DNA of 64,000 nucleotides from positions 27,174,064 through 27,238,063 of the forward strand of contig NC_058191.1 in NCBI RefSeq assembly GCF_907165205.1, read 5' to 3'. This document shows positions 46,263-57,097 of this stretch, in pieces. Positions within the stretch are counted from its first letter, which is position 1. Every line of letters starts with the position of its first letter. The position numbers and the translations under genes are program-made. This DNA is from Coccinella septempunctata. Lineage: Eukaryota; Arthropoda; Insecta; Coleoptera; Coccinellidae. Below the pieces are notes generated by a model, which was not told where the DNA came from, searched no databases, and worked only from the letters and a program-made list of their open reading frames with translations.

Positions 46263-46282
46263 CCTAGTTTCGATCAACTCAC
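46263..46282 (+). promoter_or_regulatory. Shared upstream box of gustatory first exon A
   Basis: CCTAGTTTCGATCAACTCAC, 30 bp before the ATG-proximal leader, matches CCTAGCTTCGATTGATTCAC upstream of first exon B (50045-50064). Conserved position before both first exons suggests a promoter or initiator element. Confidence 0.45.
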
Positions 46283-46311
46283 TTATACATATATGTGAGA
46301 AGTTTGCCTGA

Positions 46312-47208
46312 ATGAGTATCCCTGTTGAAAATCATACCTTCCGTTCTATAAATATCGTGTTCAAAATATGGAAATATTTACTGGTGTTGCCAAAATTCAT
46401 TTACGATCCAAGAAAAAACAGTTTCAAGCATCAAAAGCACATGGGACGTTTAATATTCTGCTTTGTGTTATTCCTTTTGAACTTGGTTAATTTGACAATG
46501 AGAGAGCATACAAATAGGACCAAATTAGAAGCCACAGTTGTTTCCATATACAAAGTGTGCATTTTTTTTCATTCTTTGACTGCAGTTACTGTGACGTATA
46601 GAAGTTATAAAAGTATAGAAAAACTTATCGACAGTGTGTCGACGCTCGAGGTCCAGAAAAAATATTTATGCAATAAGAAAAAAGAGTTGCCCAGAATATT
46701 CTTTGAGCTATTCTGGCTTACCTTTGTCATAGTGGTAATCATCATTTTATTAGTAACAGAGATTGTCATGTGCTATCATTTGTACCACTCTTGGGAGTCC
46801 CTATTTTTGATTACTTTATTCTTTTTCCACTTTTTCATAAGCTTACAACTTCAACAGTTCTACGTTACATTCCAGTCGATTGTCTGTCATAATTTTAAAA
46901 CCTTGAATTACTGTTTCGAAGACGCGAACCCATCTAATTGGGACATGATCGAACTTGTGGAATTCAATCTCGGTGTCCGTTCGACTCTTTCAGAATTTGC
47001 AAGAATTTTTTCCCTTGTTATCATGGCGAAGTGCTTTTATGTGTTCGGCAGCGTACTGATGTCATTATTTTCGCAGTTAAATATTGAACTTTACAGCGAT
47101 ACTTCTTTGCTGTACATTTCCATCTACGTGTTCACATTTTTTTGGTTTATCGCCGAAGTATCTATGGTTTCAATTTTCATCTGGCACAATGTGGAAACTG
47201 AAAGACAG
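46312..47208 (+). CDS. Gustatory receptor, alternative first exon A
   Basis: 299 codons, phase 0, ending at donor CAG|GTAGGT after IWHNVETERQ. A seven-transmembrane-type insect gustatory receptor body lacking only its end: hydrophobic segments at about residues 44-62, 130-155, 163-180, 228-250 and 262-288. It is closely similar throughout to first exon B at 50109-51002 and stops at the same residue. I find no downstream exons of its own between 47209 and 50108, so I infer it splices to the shared exons 53422-54468, giving about 382 aa. The alternative is a 3'-truncated pseudogene, although its frame is open throughout. Confidence 0.85.
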
Positions 47209-47589
47209 GTAGGTTGTTTCGCATTAAAAATATTAGTGAAAAATATGGAAAATGGGGTAAGCATTCATGTTTGAGTAACTTTTGTGATTTTTCAAATTCA
47301 TATAGTCAGAGCGCTGCTCCATCGTCCATCGCTGCTTAGCCCCTCAAAGAAAATGTTTATTTTGCCAAAAATACATATTGGATGGGTTTGAAAAGTAGTA
47401 CTTGGCTTTAAAAAAAGTTTTGAAGGTTCGTGCAAAATATGGGTTCCATCTGGCTGGTATTTTCTGAGACGCAAAAATAAATATTTTTATAGAAGTTTTA
47501 TTACAAATTGCGAAAATTCTACTTCGAACATAGAGAATTGAATAGCAATGAATGCTATAGAACTTGAAACAGATTATGATTATACGATT

Positions 47590-47910
47590 TTCACAAAATG
47601 AGTCGTGTTTCGCCATCACAATAGCATCTTCAGGTGGGTGAAGTTTACCTTCGGCCACAAAAATTCAATAGAAATGCAATAGCCCAGTTCCAGAATAATT
47701 GTATTAAAAGTGATGAAATATCGAATAACAAGAATTAATTCAAATGCATACATACCACCTGCCGATATGAATATCAACAAGTGTTACGATCTGAATTGTT
47801 CTAGCCAATTTGCCATCGTTAGGGCCAAAATGGAGAACATTCCATCGAAGAAAAGCAGATGGTGACCATGGTTTCGGTCTCATTTGACCTCGTCAGAGCA
47901 ACATAGCTTC
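47590..47910. repeat. Dispersed repeat copy
   Basis: AAAATGAGTCGTG...CACAATAGCATCTTCAGGTG matches 594-663. Further on, the ATTCAAATGC...TGTTACGATC...CATGGTTTCGGTCTCATTTG block matches 22730-22880 and 61610-61800. One composite repeat family, older copies. Confidence 0.65.
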
Positions 47911-47970
47911 TTCTCCAATGGAAAAACGTTTGGACGGACCTTATTCAATATTGGCACGCACTACTGAATA

Positions 47971-48032
47971 CTTTCATTGAGAATTAAACCCAATGATACT
48001 ATCATTGAGAATTAAACCCAATGATACTATCG
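47971..48032. repeat. 28-bp tandem duplication
   Basis: ATTGAGAATTAAACCCAATG plus ATACTATC occurs twice head to tail. Minor. Confidence 0.8.
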
Positions 48033-48327
48033 AGTAATTCTAATTATTTTGGAAGCGATACATATTCGCTGAACTAAAGTTGTTGTCATTCGATAGTATT
48101 TGGTCTACTCTATCGTGGTATGGCGTTTGATTCACTAGTTTTGGGACAGACTGTATAATTATGAAGTGAAGTTTCATAGACGCCAAAGTTCAACATAATT
48201 TCATATTCGAAATTGATGAAATTGATGATAAACAGGCACTGTGATATCAAGACCTCCTTTAACTCCAATTGATCATACACATCTATTCCAAGAAGATGAA
48301 GACGAATATACTACCTCCTCTCAAATA

Positions 48328-49860
48328 CACTGCGCAAAAAAATTAACGCACATTCTGAAAATCTCAATTTTAATGAAAGTTAACTCTACATTGACTTTAT
48401 AACTTATTTTTTATGTTCTCTCGGGAAGATTTTGAGCGAAACAAGACACATTAAATGGAAGAAAAATTTAGGATTTCACCGAATCTTATGTGAAAGAAGA
48501 GAAATGAACAATTTTCAAAATACTGAAATGCAGATAAGTGATTTAATACTTGGTATTTCCACCCCTTGCGTTAATTACAGCTCGGCAACGACGGTTCATA
48601 CTCAAAATGAGTGATCTTAAAATGTTCTGATCTAATCCTTTCCAGATTCCTCCGAATTGGATTCCTAAGTCATTAAGAGTAGCTGGATGATTTTCTGAAC
48701 TTCTCAGCCTTCTATTGAGGTTGTCCCAAACCTGCTCAATCGGATTGAGATCTGGACTTCTTACTGGTTATTCCATTCGAGAGACTTCAACCCCTTCAAG
48801 GTACTCCTGAACGATGCGCGCACGATGGGGTCTGGCATTATCGTCCATAAAAATGAAATTTTCACCAATGTATGGGGCAAATGGCACTTCATGCTTTTCA
48901 AGAATGTTCCTTATATAGGTACTTATCAGCATTCATAGCTCCATTATCAACGACCACTAGGTCTGTGCGAGCAGTCAAAGATAGTCCACCCCATACCATA
49001 ATCGATCCTCCCCCGAAACCAGTAGTATTCAGGAAATTGCACTGAGCATATCTTTCATGTGGACGTCTGTATACAAGGGAACGTCGATCACAATGGTAGA
49101 GGCAGAATCTAGACTCATCTGTGAAGAGAACTCTTTCCCAATCGGCCTCTTCCCAATGGATATGCTCTCTCGCAAAATCCAAACGCGCCCTTCGATGGGC
49201 TGGGGTAAGAGCTGGGCCTCTTGCCGCGACACGAGGCCTTAAATCATATTCTCTGAGGCGATTTCTTATTGTCTGAGTGCTAATTTGCACCTCATGAGGT
49301 TGCTCAAGCTGAATTTGAAGGAGGCGAGCTGTTGCAAACCGTTGTCTCTACGAAGAAACTCTCAAGTAACGTTCTTGAATGGCAGTTGTTACCCGTGGTC
49401 TACCCTGTCCTGGTCTTCGGACATTCATACCTGTCTCCCTATAAATTGCTGCAACATTCTGGACACACTTGTATGGGAAACTCCAAAGCTTTCTGCAATT
49501 CTTGTGTATGTCCACCCTTCTTCTCGCAAAACTACCGCTTGGGCACATTCCTCTTGGGTCAAATTGCGTGTTTCGCGTTGCATAGCGATCGAGTGTAGAA
49601 AATCAAACGAAAGAAAAACGATTGATCACTAGGATTGATCGAGAACAACTGATTTTAGAATGGAGCCAATACATTCAAAATCTGATAATATCATCTTTTT
49701 TTATTCCTGCTGGGAACAAACATCTGTATTGAAGAAAACCATTGAAAGTGGATAACATATGCATGCATAATTCTGATAAAAATAATTATCATTGAGAACA
49801 CCTTCATTTGTAGAATAAATTTCAGATTTCCATAATGTGCGTTAATTTTTTTGCGCAGTG
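48328..49860 (-). mobile_element. Tc1-like transposon, copy B (both ends, dead transposase)
   Basis: 1,533 bp flanked by TA (48326-48327 and 49861-49862). Terminal repeats are identical for 27 bp, starting CACTGCGCAAAAAAATTAAC, and stay similar for about 40. Closely related over most of its length to copy A at 13902-15247. It lies between the two gustatory first exons. Confidence 0.93.
48538..49580 (-). pseudogene. Tc1-like transposase pseudogene
   Basis: Aligned by eye to the intact copy at 13936-14970, it has a nonsense change (VSS-L to VSS-stop near 49350), a +4 insertion at TATAGGTACTTATC (near 48915) and a +2 change near 49442 (CCCTATAAATTGC versus CCCTGAATCGC). The longest remaining frame is 130 aa (49290-48898) and keeps the first catalytic Asp (FTDESRF). 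Not functional. Confidence 0.9.
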
Positions 49861-50044
49861 TAGTTCGATTTAAAAAAATCGAATCAGCTTATCCGGTTTG
49901 AATTCCAAATCGATTGGCTTTGTATGACAACATGGGGACAATTATTATTTCCTGTAGGAAAGTAAGTAGAAGCTGTCTGTTCATATCAAAAATCCAATCC
50001 ATTACTGAACATGACATCCAATAATTCGAAATGATCATTCATTT

Positions 50045-50064
50045 CCTAGCTTCGATTGATTCAC
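50045..50064 (+). promoter_or_regulatory. Shared upstream box of gustatory first exon B
   Basis: CCTAGCTTCGATTGATTCAC, about 45 bp before the ATG at 50109, pairs with the box at 46263-46282. It supports a separate promoter for each first exon. Confidence 0.45.
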
Positions 50065-50108
50065 TTTTGTTTCTACTCATACCTAAAACTTAGACTTTCC
50101 CCTTCACA

Positions 50109-53100
50109 ATGAATTACCCTGTAGAAGGTAGTACTTTCAGTTCAATGAATGTCGTTTTCAAAGTATGGTCATATTTACTGGTATTGCCAAGATTTGTGTA
50201 TGACCCAAGAAGAAACAGTTTTAAATATAACAAGAACAGAATACGTTCAATATTTTGTTTCCTGTTATTCCTTTTGAGTTCGGTGAATTTGCCAATTAAG
50301 GAGGAAACTACTAAAACGAATTTAGATAGGGCACTTATTTCCATATATAAAGTGTGTCTTTTTGTCCATTCTTGGACAGCAATACTTGTGACGTACAGAG
50401 AATCTGAAAGCATTGAAATACTCATGGAAAATATGAAAAAGCTCGAGATAAGGCAAAAATATTTATGCATAAGGAAGATGGTACGACGAAAATCTTTGGA
50501 TTTATTCTGGCTCATCTTTGTTGTAGTGATGATCAATTTTTTAACCATAACCGAGATGGTTATGTGTTATTATATTAAGTACTCTTGGAAGTCCTTACTT
50601 GTGACCTCTTCCTTCTATTTCCACTTTTTTATAAGTTTGGAACTTCAACAATTCTACGTGACATTCCAATCGATTGTGTGCCATAATTTCAGAATTTTGA
50701 ATAATTGCTTCAGATACATAAATCCATCTTATTCTACATTGAAAAGTCTTGTAGAATACAACCGAGGGACCCGATCACTTTTTTCAGAGTTTGCAAGGAT
50801 TTTTTCTCTCGCAATAATGGCAAAAAGCTTTTATCTCTTCATAACCGTGCTGATGTCGTTATATTCGCAAATGAATGCGGAAATTTACCACGATACCTCT
50901 TTGCTATATATAGCCATTTGTGTTTTCACTTTTTTTTGGTTTTTTTCCGAAATAACTATGGTTTCACTTATCATCTGGCATAATGTGGAAACTGATAGAC
51001 AGGTGAGTCTTTTCGAGTTAATAATCTGTTTAATTTTTTCGTTATTCGTTAATTCACTACAGTCATCATCCTAATGTACAAATTACTCGAAATTCAAAAT
51101 ATACTGCTCAAAAATGAAATGGATATTCGTGAGAAAATTACTCTTCGTAATCTTCGTATTGACCAAATGGAGACGCGTCTGTTGGCGTTATACAATAGAC
51201 AAAATATAGATGCCCTGGCATAAAATTGCTTTACCAAAAAATTACAAGAAACTCATTTCTTACATGTGCGATATTGGGCTATTTCAACTCATCAGGTGTT
51301 CGGTGTTGTGTTATATTTGATTAATTTTCTCGAGTTCAACATGCGTTTTGAAGCCTTTTAACTTCAACAGTTAGTACGTTGATTAAACGAAGGTTGCAAG
51401 TTTCACAGTCAAGTTAGTACTAGTGGAAGTGCTGCATATAGTCATGGGGGTGGAAGAGCAAGAGCTAAAGCCGCTGCACAAGACTGGCTAATTCGGATAA
51501 CTGCACCCCCTCCTCCCGCAAGCTATCGCATCGGTAGGATAGTTTCTCGTCAAACAATTTGGAATAGGATGCATAGCTTCAAGTTGAGGACAAACAGATC
51601 TGCCGAACAACCACAATTGAGTAGGGGCCAGCGGCGTGTAAGATATTAGCTGTATTCGGGTTCGGCTTTTGGACGGTCCGAGAATTGTTCTAGGACTGCG
51701 CAAAACTGTTGCGCCCTAGTATAAAATCCTCTGCGCAGTTCTAGAACCATCCTCGGACCGTCCAAAAGCCGAACCCGAATACAGCTAACATTGTGCTTGT
51801 TCATGAGATCTGTCAGGGCCGCGCCGCCCTCAGGGGCAAGATGGGCAGGGCCCAGGGGCGCCGAGTCTTTAGGGGCGCCATAGGCAACCCGGTGGCATTA
51901 CATAAACGTGTCTTTCATTAATCATATTCCAGAAATAAATTTCGCACAATTCTAGTATCATCCGAAAATTATTTTTTGATAATTGATGCATAAAATAATA
52001 TGAATCTCGAAAATTTATGAGGCCCACGCATATTTCTACAGAATGGAATATGGTTGTATCTTGCACCCCTTTCCGGAAACAATTATGTGATTGGATTGGA
52101 GAATTGAAAATAAAAATCCTTTCTGAAATATCAAAGGAGCCCCCTCGAAATCAAAAAACGATCGGTAATGGGATAACACTCATGAAAGAGAATGCTGACA
52201 AACTCGATAAGTTATATCCAAAATAAGTTGTAAAAAAAGTGTCCACTACCGTGAGGGGTCGACTGATATATTTACGATTTTGATAGGACGGCGGCGCCTT
52301 TGATGATTTCGGATATTAGAAAAATTTGTGCATTGGCTTCCGACTAGATATACATTTGATGCTAGGAATTTTTTACACGCGAATTTTTTTCGCGCAAGCT
52401 TAAAATGCCTCCCCTAATGCCGACCAGGTATGGGTTATTCACAAATAAAAGTGCACCGTGAATCCTACTTAGATTTTGCACTGCAAACCGTTGTATAGGT
52501 ACACTGTTTTGAGACTGAATTAAATTAGTTCTAATATTCAATTAAGGTGAGTTATAGATTCATTATACATTATACTATCGTACTGCCGTAAATGATTCCA
52601 CAAATAACAGGAAGATGATATATTATCTTATTTTAAATATTTATGGTGCAGTTCTGATTTATAATTTCTATATAGTGTGACGCAGCACAAATTCATATTA
52701 TTGTTTCTTCACTGAATAAAAATATTTCCTTCTTTTAGTAGTGATAAAAAGCCTTTTGGCAGTCAGAACTCATATGCTGATAATTTGAGGAAAGTGATAG
52801 CATTTTCAGGTGGGTGAATATTGTAATAGCGCAACACGTGTCGTGTCAACTCAATTTGTGAAAATCATATAATATTATCTGTGTTGAGTTCAAATATGGA
52901 GTATGAGAACAATTATTCATTCATTTCGTTTTATTTTTCCCACAAAAAACAACATTTACCTACCTCGTTGGAAATAAAGAGGAATTTTTTTAAAATTAAA
53001 GTTTTTATCCGAAGATGTCAAAAAAGTAAAAAACATCCGGTTTCCAAAACTGAATAAAAAAAATTTCTATTAATGATTATTTAAACTTTCACTGTAAGGA

Positions 53101-54468
53101 ATAACAAAAAGGGGCGGATTTATATTATTAGCCCAGGGGCGCATCTTTGGCTAGGCGCGGCCCTGAGATCTGTAATGAGATCCTGTCCACACATGAGTTT
53201 AGATTTCGTCTGCATGAGTCTGATGGGCTATTAACATATCGAAGAAAGGTTCTGACATACAGATACTTGATAGAATACCCTTAATGCCCAAATTATCTGA
53301 ATTAAATATCAATGAATATTTTGTATTTTCTGAATTTTCCATGTTATATTTCTTAACTGGTATGCATTATGAAAGTTTTACCTGCAAATTATAATATCTT
53401 CTCGTATTCTCATTATTTCAGAGTCGTCTAGCAGTTGAGAATATTTACAACGTTGGAACGAAAATAGGGCGAAAAAATCTGCCTTACAAGAGCGTGAGTA
53501 GAATTTATTAGATACAATATTATGCATTATACTTATATATACTTATATTGTTTTATTCTTACTTTTATACCTATCACTTGAAAATTGTCTACCATTTAAT
53601 CAATGGTATGTTTTTGAGAAGATGATCGTTTTTTTCAGGTGGAATTGTTCCTGCTCAATTCGAAATTCAACAATTCCAAATTTTCATTGTATGGAATCTT
53701 CAATCTAGACTGGACATTTATTTATTCTGTAAGTTCTTGAAAATTCTTTTTCAATGGACAATGATGTGAGAAAAAGACAAAATTGTTAATATCTTATTCT
53801 GAAAAACACTTTCAAGATTCAATTAAATCAATGACCAAAATGAGTACTTACTCAATATTGTAGGGAGTCTGTAAGTTCAAGAAAAAATTAGCCTACATGC
53901 TTTTCGAAATTATTATATGTATAAATCTATGTTTATAGAAAGTATTGCCTAATCTTACCATAACAGAAGTGTTGTATGAGTTTTTGTTAGGACATTCATT
54001 TATTGCAGAACATTTGCAGTATCTAGAATAATTTTTTTAAGCAAATAAGGCGAAATATCCGGCTTGTTGGTCAGAATGCGAAAGTCAATAAAAATCATTA
54101 TATGATGAACGAGACATAAGTGAATTTTTAGACGAATGCATTTATGATTTCGTTCTAATTTATCAATGAGGGGATTGAAAAATATCAGCTTGTTAGCATA
54201 AATTTTCTGGAACTGGCTAAGGTGATCGAAAGCTACTATATTAATCATATTGAAGCTTTCATTCAAAATTCATTATCAATTCGCATAGCAATAATCAAAT
54301 ACTTATGTGATTTTGGAATCACTTCCTTGTGATGCACTCGTTATTTAAGTATAGTGTATCATTTTCTTTTTATTTCAGATGGTTGCTGGATTATCAACTT
54401 ACTTAGTTTATTTGGTTCAATTTAAGGAAATGGAACAACATATTTCGAATGGATCGGCCTACACATGA
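50109..54468 (+). CDS. Gustatory receptor, complete form (first exon B plus shared 3' exons)
   Basis: Exons 50109-51002, 53422-53493, 53639-53728, 54379-54468; every junction is phase 0 GT/AG, giving 381 aa, the usual GR length. Insect gustatory receptors are seven-helix ligand-gated channels with a cytoplasmic N-terminus, in taste neurons. The first exon carries most membrane helices and ends WHNVETDRQ. The short exons read SRLAVENIYNVGTKIGRKN, VELFLLNSKFNNSKFSLYGI...WTFIYS, and MVAGLSTYLVYLVQFKEMEQ. The last contains the GR hallmark TYxxxxxQF (TYLVYLVQF). The 2.4-kb intron 1 holds a Tc1 fragment, a MITE and a hAT element. Ligand unknown. Confidence 0.93.
51072..51222 (+). pseudogene. Coding-like fragment, unknown protein
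   Basis: The frame reads LMYKLLEIQNILLKNEMDIR and ITLRNLRIDQMETRLLALYN, ending NIDALA and stop. The heptad pattern suggests a coiled coil, like the end of a transposon-encoded DNA-binding protein. No start or upstream domain, so a remnant at best. Confidence 0.3.
51390..51640 (+). mobile_element. Tc1-like transposase fragment
   Basis: The frame includes GRARAKAAAQDWLIRITA and then YRIGRIVSRQTIWNRMHSFK followed by LRTNRSAEQPQLSRGQRR, resembling the second DNA-binding region of Tc1 transposases (compare STQTIRNRL in copy A). Cut off by the MITE at 51649. Confidence 0.5.
51649..51785. repeat. 137-bp foldback MITE, copy 2
   Basis: Same arms as 9567-9703 (GCTGTATTCGGGTTCGGCTT...), with the spacer inverted relative to copy 1. 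TA (TTA/TAA) borders both sides. It sits at the broken end of the Tc1 fragment. Confidence 0.85.
51814..53165. mobile_element. hAT-type non-autonomous element with 8-bp target duplication
   Basis: 1,352 bp with perfect 12-bp inverted ends CAGGGCCGCGCC, flanked by AGATCTGT on both sides (51806-51813 and 53166-53173). An 8-bp duplication and CAG ends are the mark of hAT transposons. Inside I see no transposase, but a piece of the dispersed repeat (TTTTCAGGTGGGTGAATATT, near 52800). Confidence 0.88.
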
Positions 54469-55772
54469 ATATTCTACAATTTCTACATAAGTAGTTAATG
54501 AAGAAGAAAGTTATTAGAGTTGTATACATGTAGAAGTCTTTTCTAACTACAAATAATATTACTGATGTAAATTACATATATAAGAATTAAGAGGAGTTTA
54601 TACCACGGGATTTTTTCGCCATCCGTATAAGGCGTAAAAGGGGAAAGACTACCTGAATGTGGGGTGTTGCCAGAAAAATCGAACGATAAGTAAAAGTTAC
54701 GGATATTACAATTGTTTCCATTTTCGTCGAAAAGGTGACAGCACTTAACGAACGTCTTTTTTCAATTTCACCAGGATACGAATTCTAGCCAATGGCGAGA
54801 CTTTTCGAGAAATTTTTTCATGTGGAAATACATAGAAGAGATAATTGCACCTCGGAAAGTTAATAATATGAATAAATCTTTGTTCCTCAAGGAAATTTTT
54901 TTTTTATTTTTTTCCATTTGACGAATGAAAAAATTTCTGACTTTCCGAGATGGCTAACTGATTGAATTGAATTATAATGAAAACACCATATAAATTAGTG
55001 GTTTCTGACGTAAGATATTTTTTTCTTTTTGAACTGACCACTTAAACGGTGTAGACCCCTCTTAAGGCATTAATTTCAACATTTTTCATATCTGTAGGTG
55101 TTTCCACAAATAGAACTCTGTTTAGTTTCCGTACACATGCATAACTATTTTCCTCCCTTCAATTCCCAGCACGAAAAATAACGAAATAAATTAATAATTA
55201 GGTTTGTCACTAAGTTATCCTTGCAATGTTTTTGAATCTGCATAGTCATCAGTAGGTATTCAAAAAACTGGTTTAGTGTTTCATGCCACTCAATCTTTAG
55301 TTGAAATTGATATTCGGTATATTATATCCTCCGTAATTTACCTGTACTGATGAGACTTTTCATCGATCTGTCGTGAAAAGCATGTAATTTTTCTGAACAA
55401 GTTTGAGAAGATGACAATTCTTCGTGGAATCGAACTTGTAAACACAAACAAAAGAACCACTTGATCTCCAACAATTTTTTCATTCGTATATTTAGCAGGT
55501 CATCCGAAGGCTTCTTTCAATAAATTGCATTTAATGAAATGATGTAATTTCCTTTTATTCCTTCAAAAATTAAGTACCTACGCGAATTATAAACCTAAAT
55601 ACATTAATCAGATGTTTTCAAATAAAATTGTGTTTCTGCATTCGTTCTCTTATTCACCTATATGTAGATGTTTGTGAAGATTTTTTCTGCAGGAACATTA
55701 GGAAAGTGTAAGACCCTTTCAAAACCTGAAACAAATTAAATAATCCGTTACGCATTCCTGAGTATAACAGCG

Positions 55773-56026
55773 GGTTTCATGAAACTTTGATTGTCCGATC
55801 AACGATTTGACAGTCACTCAATTTCTGAAACGAAATCACTGAAACCTTTTCATTTCTGAATATATTGAAGAAGTAGCAATTGAGAATTATTGAATGGACG
55901 TATAAAGGTCATAATTTAATGGGATATGATATTCTAAATGATCATGACTGAATTATCCATTGAAAACAAATTGACATCTATTCGTCAATCAATAAGCGTT
56001 GATTTCCCGATCAAGCTTTATGAAAC
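55773..56026. repeat. MITE family member 2 (GTTTCATGAAAC ends)
   Basis: GGGTTTCATGAAACTTTGAT at the left, CGATCAAGCTTTATGAAACC at the right; homologous over its length to 38471-38707. The left flanks of both copies read TAACAGC, so the element may start a few bases earlier. Confidence 0.8.
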
Positions 56027-56330
56027 CATCGTGGAAAAACATTCTAAAACTCGATTTAATACATCTATTGGCTTATCTATATAAATAAAATAGAAATTAT
56101 GAAAACTATGTAAGCGCATCACTTTCAAACTACCGCACCAAATTATATAATCCTTTTTTTGGTGTGTTCGTTATGGTGGGGACAAGGTTTATACAACAAA
56201 ATATTTCAAAAGAGTCGTAAGGAAACAAAAAATGTCTTACTTTTTCCTCCGTCAGATCGAGCAATCATAGAGTATATTTTATGTGGATTTTGCAAATGTT
56301 GTCAATTGCTAGAACTAATTCTCGAACACA

Positions 56331-56918
56331 TAACGTGCGTTCAAAAAAATTCGTCGTCAAGTAGGCTATGGAATTTTAAACATCGATATTGCGTATCTAA
56401 ACGTAGTTCTTAGCTTGTGCTAATTCAGTTTCTTCAGTTATGGCAGAGACTGCCTCTGGTTATGGATTTTCACTGTCAACGTCAATTCAATATTTTATTC
56501 ATTGAGAAATAAACATATTCTGAGGTTCTTAGTGTGATTTATTTCTATTGCCTACTGTAATAGGTACAACCTTTTCACATAATTGTAAGTACAAAAACCA
56601 TAATACTTGATTCGTTCAAGATTCATGTCTTTGACTTATGAACTCGGGTTAATTTTTCCAATCGCCTCAGATTATTTGGATTATTGTAATTCAATGAAAA
56701 AATGCTAATAAATCATTATTGAATGTGCAAGTAATTTTTTCTGAGAAATTGCCTTTTCATACAAAATTACGATAAATAGGTTAATGTCATCAATGTTTAC
56801 ATTTGGCTGTGATGACTGATGAGTGTGATGTAAGGAAAGAATTACGTTCAGTCACAGAAAATCAACCTACAAAAGTCCATAGCCTACTTGACGACGAATT
56901 TTTTTGAACGCACGTTAG
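56331..56918. repeat. Perfect 41-bp inverted repeat with 506-bp spacer
   Basis: 56331-56371 (starts AACGTGCGTTCAAAAAAATT, ends AGTAGGCTATGGA) is the exact reverse complement of 56878-56918. Short open frames span both arms, but they are not convincing genes. Confidence 0.85.
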
Positions 56919-57097
56919 ATATTTGTCCAGGTTTAGCGGAATTAAGTGACAAAGAAAAAGAAGATCCCGTAAAGCAGAAACCGAGGATCGGTTGTCCCAT
57001 TTTTTCTATGGTTATGCCACCCGTGCAAAGCCGGAAAGGGAAGCTAGTATATGATAATCTATTTCTAATTCTATTTTAATTGTTTCTTATAGCCTAC

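Larger units (their letters stand above)
54469..57097. other. Region between the convergent GR and OR genes
   Basis: Holds the 3' flank of the gustatory gene, a MITE (55773-56026) and a perfect inverted repeat (56331-56918). The last short exon of the odorant receptor should be here on the minus strand, but I could not place it. Confidence 0.45.

Noticed and set aside
51868..52226. Short frames inside the hAT element as a possible transposase
   Set aside because: No BED zinc finger or hAT dimerisation motif; too short.
56888..57079. 63-aa frame beside the last recovered odorant-receptor exon
   Set aside because: Starts inside the 41-bp inverted repeat on the opposite strand; no homology recognised.
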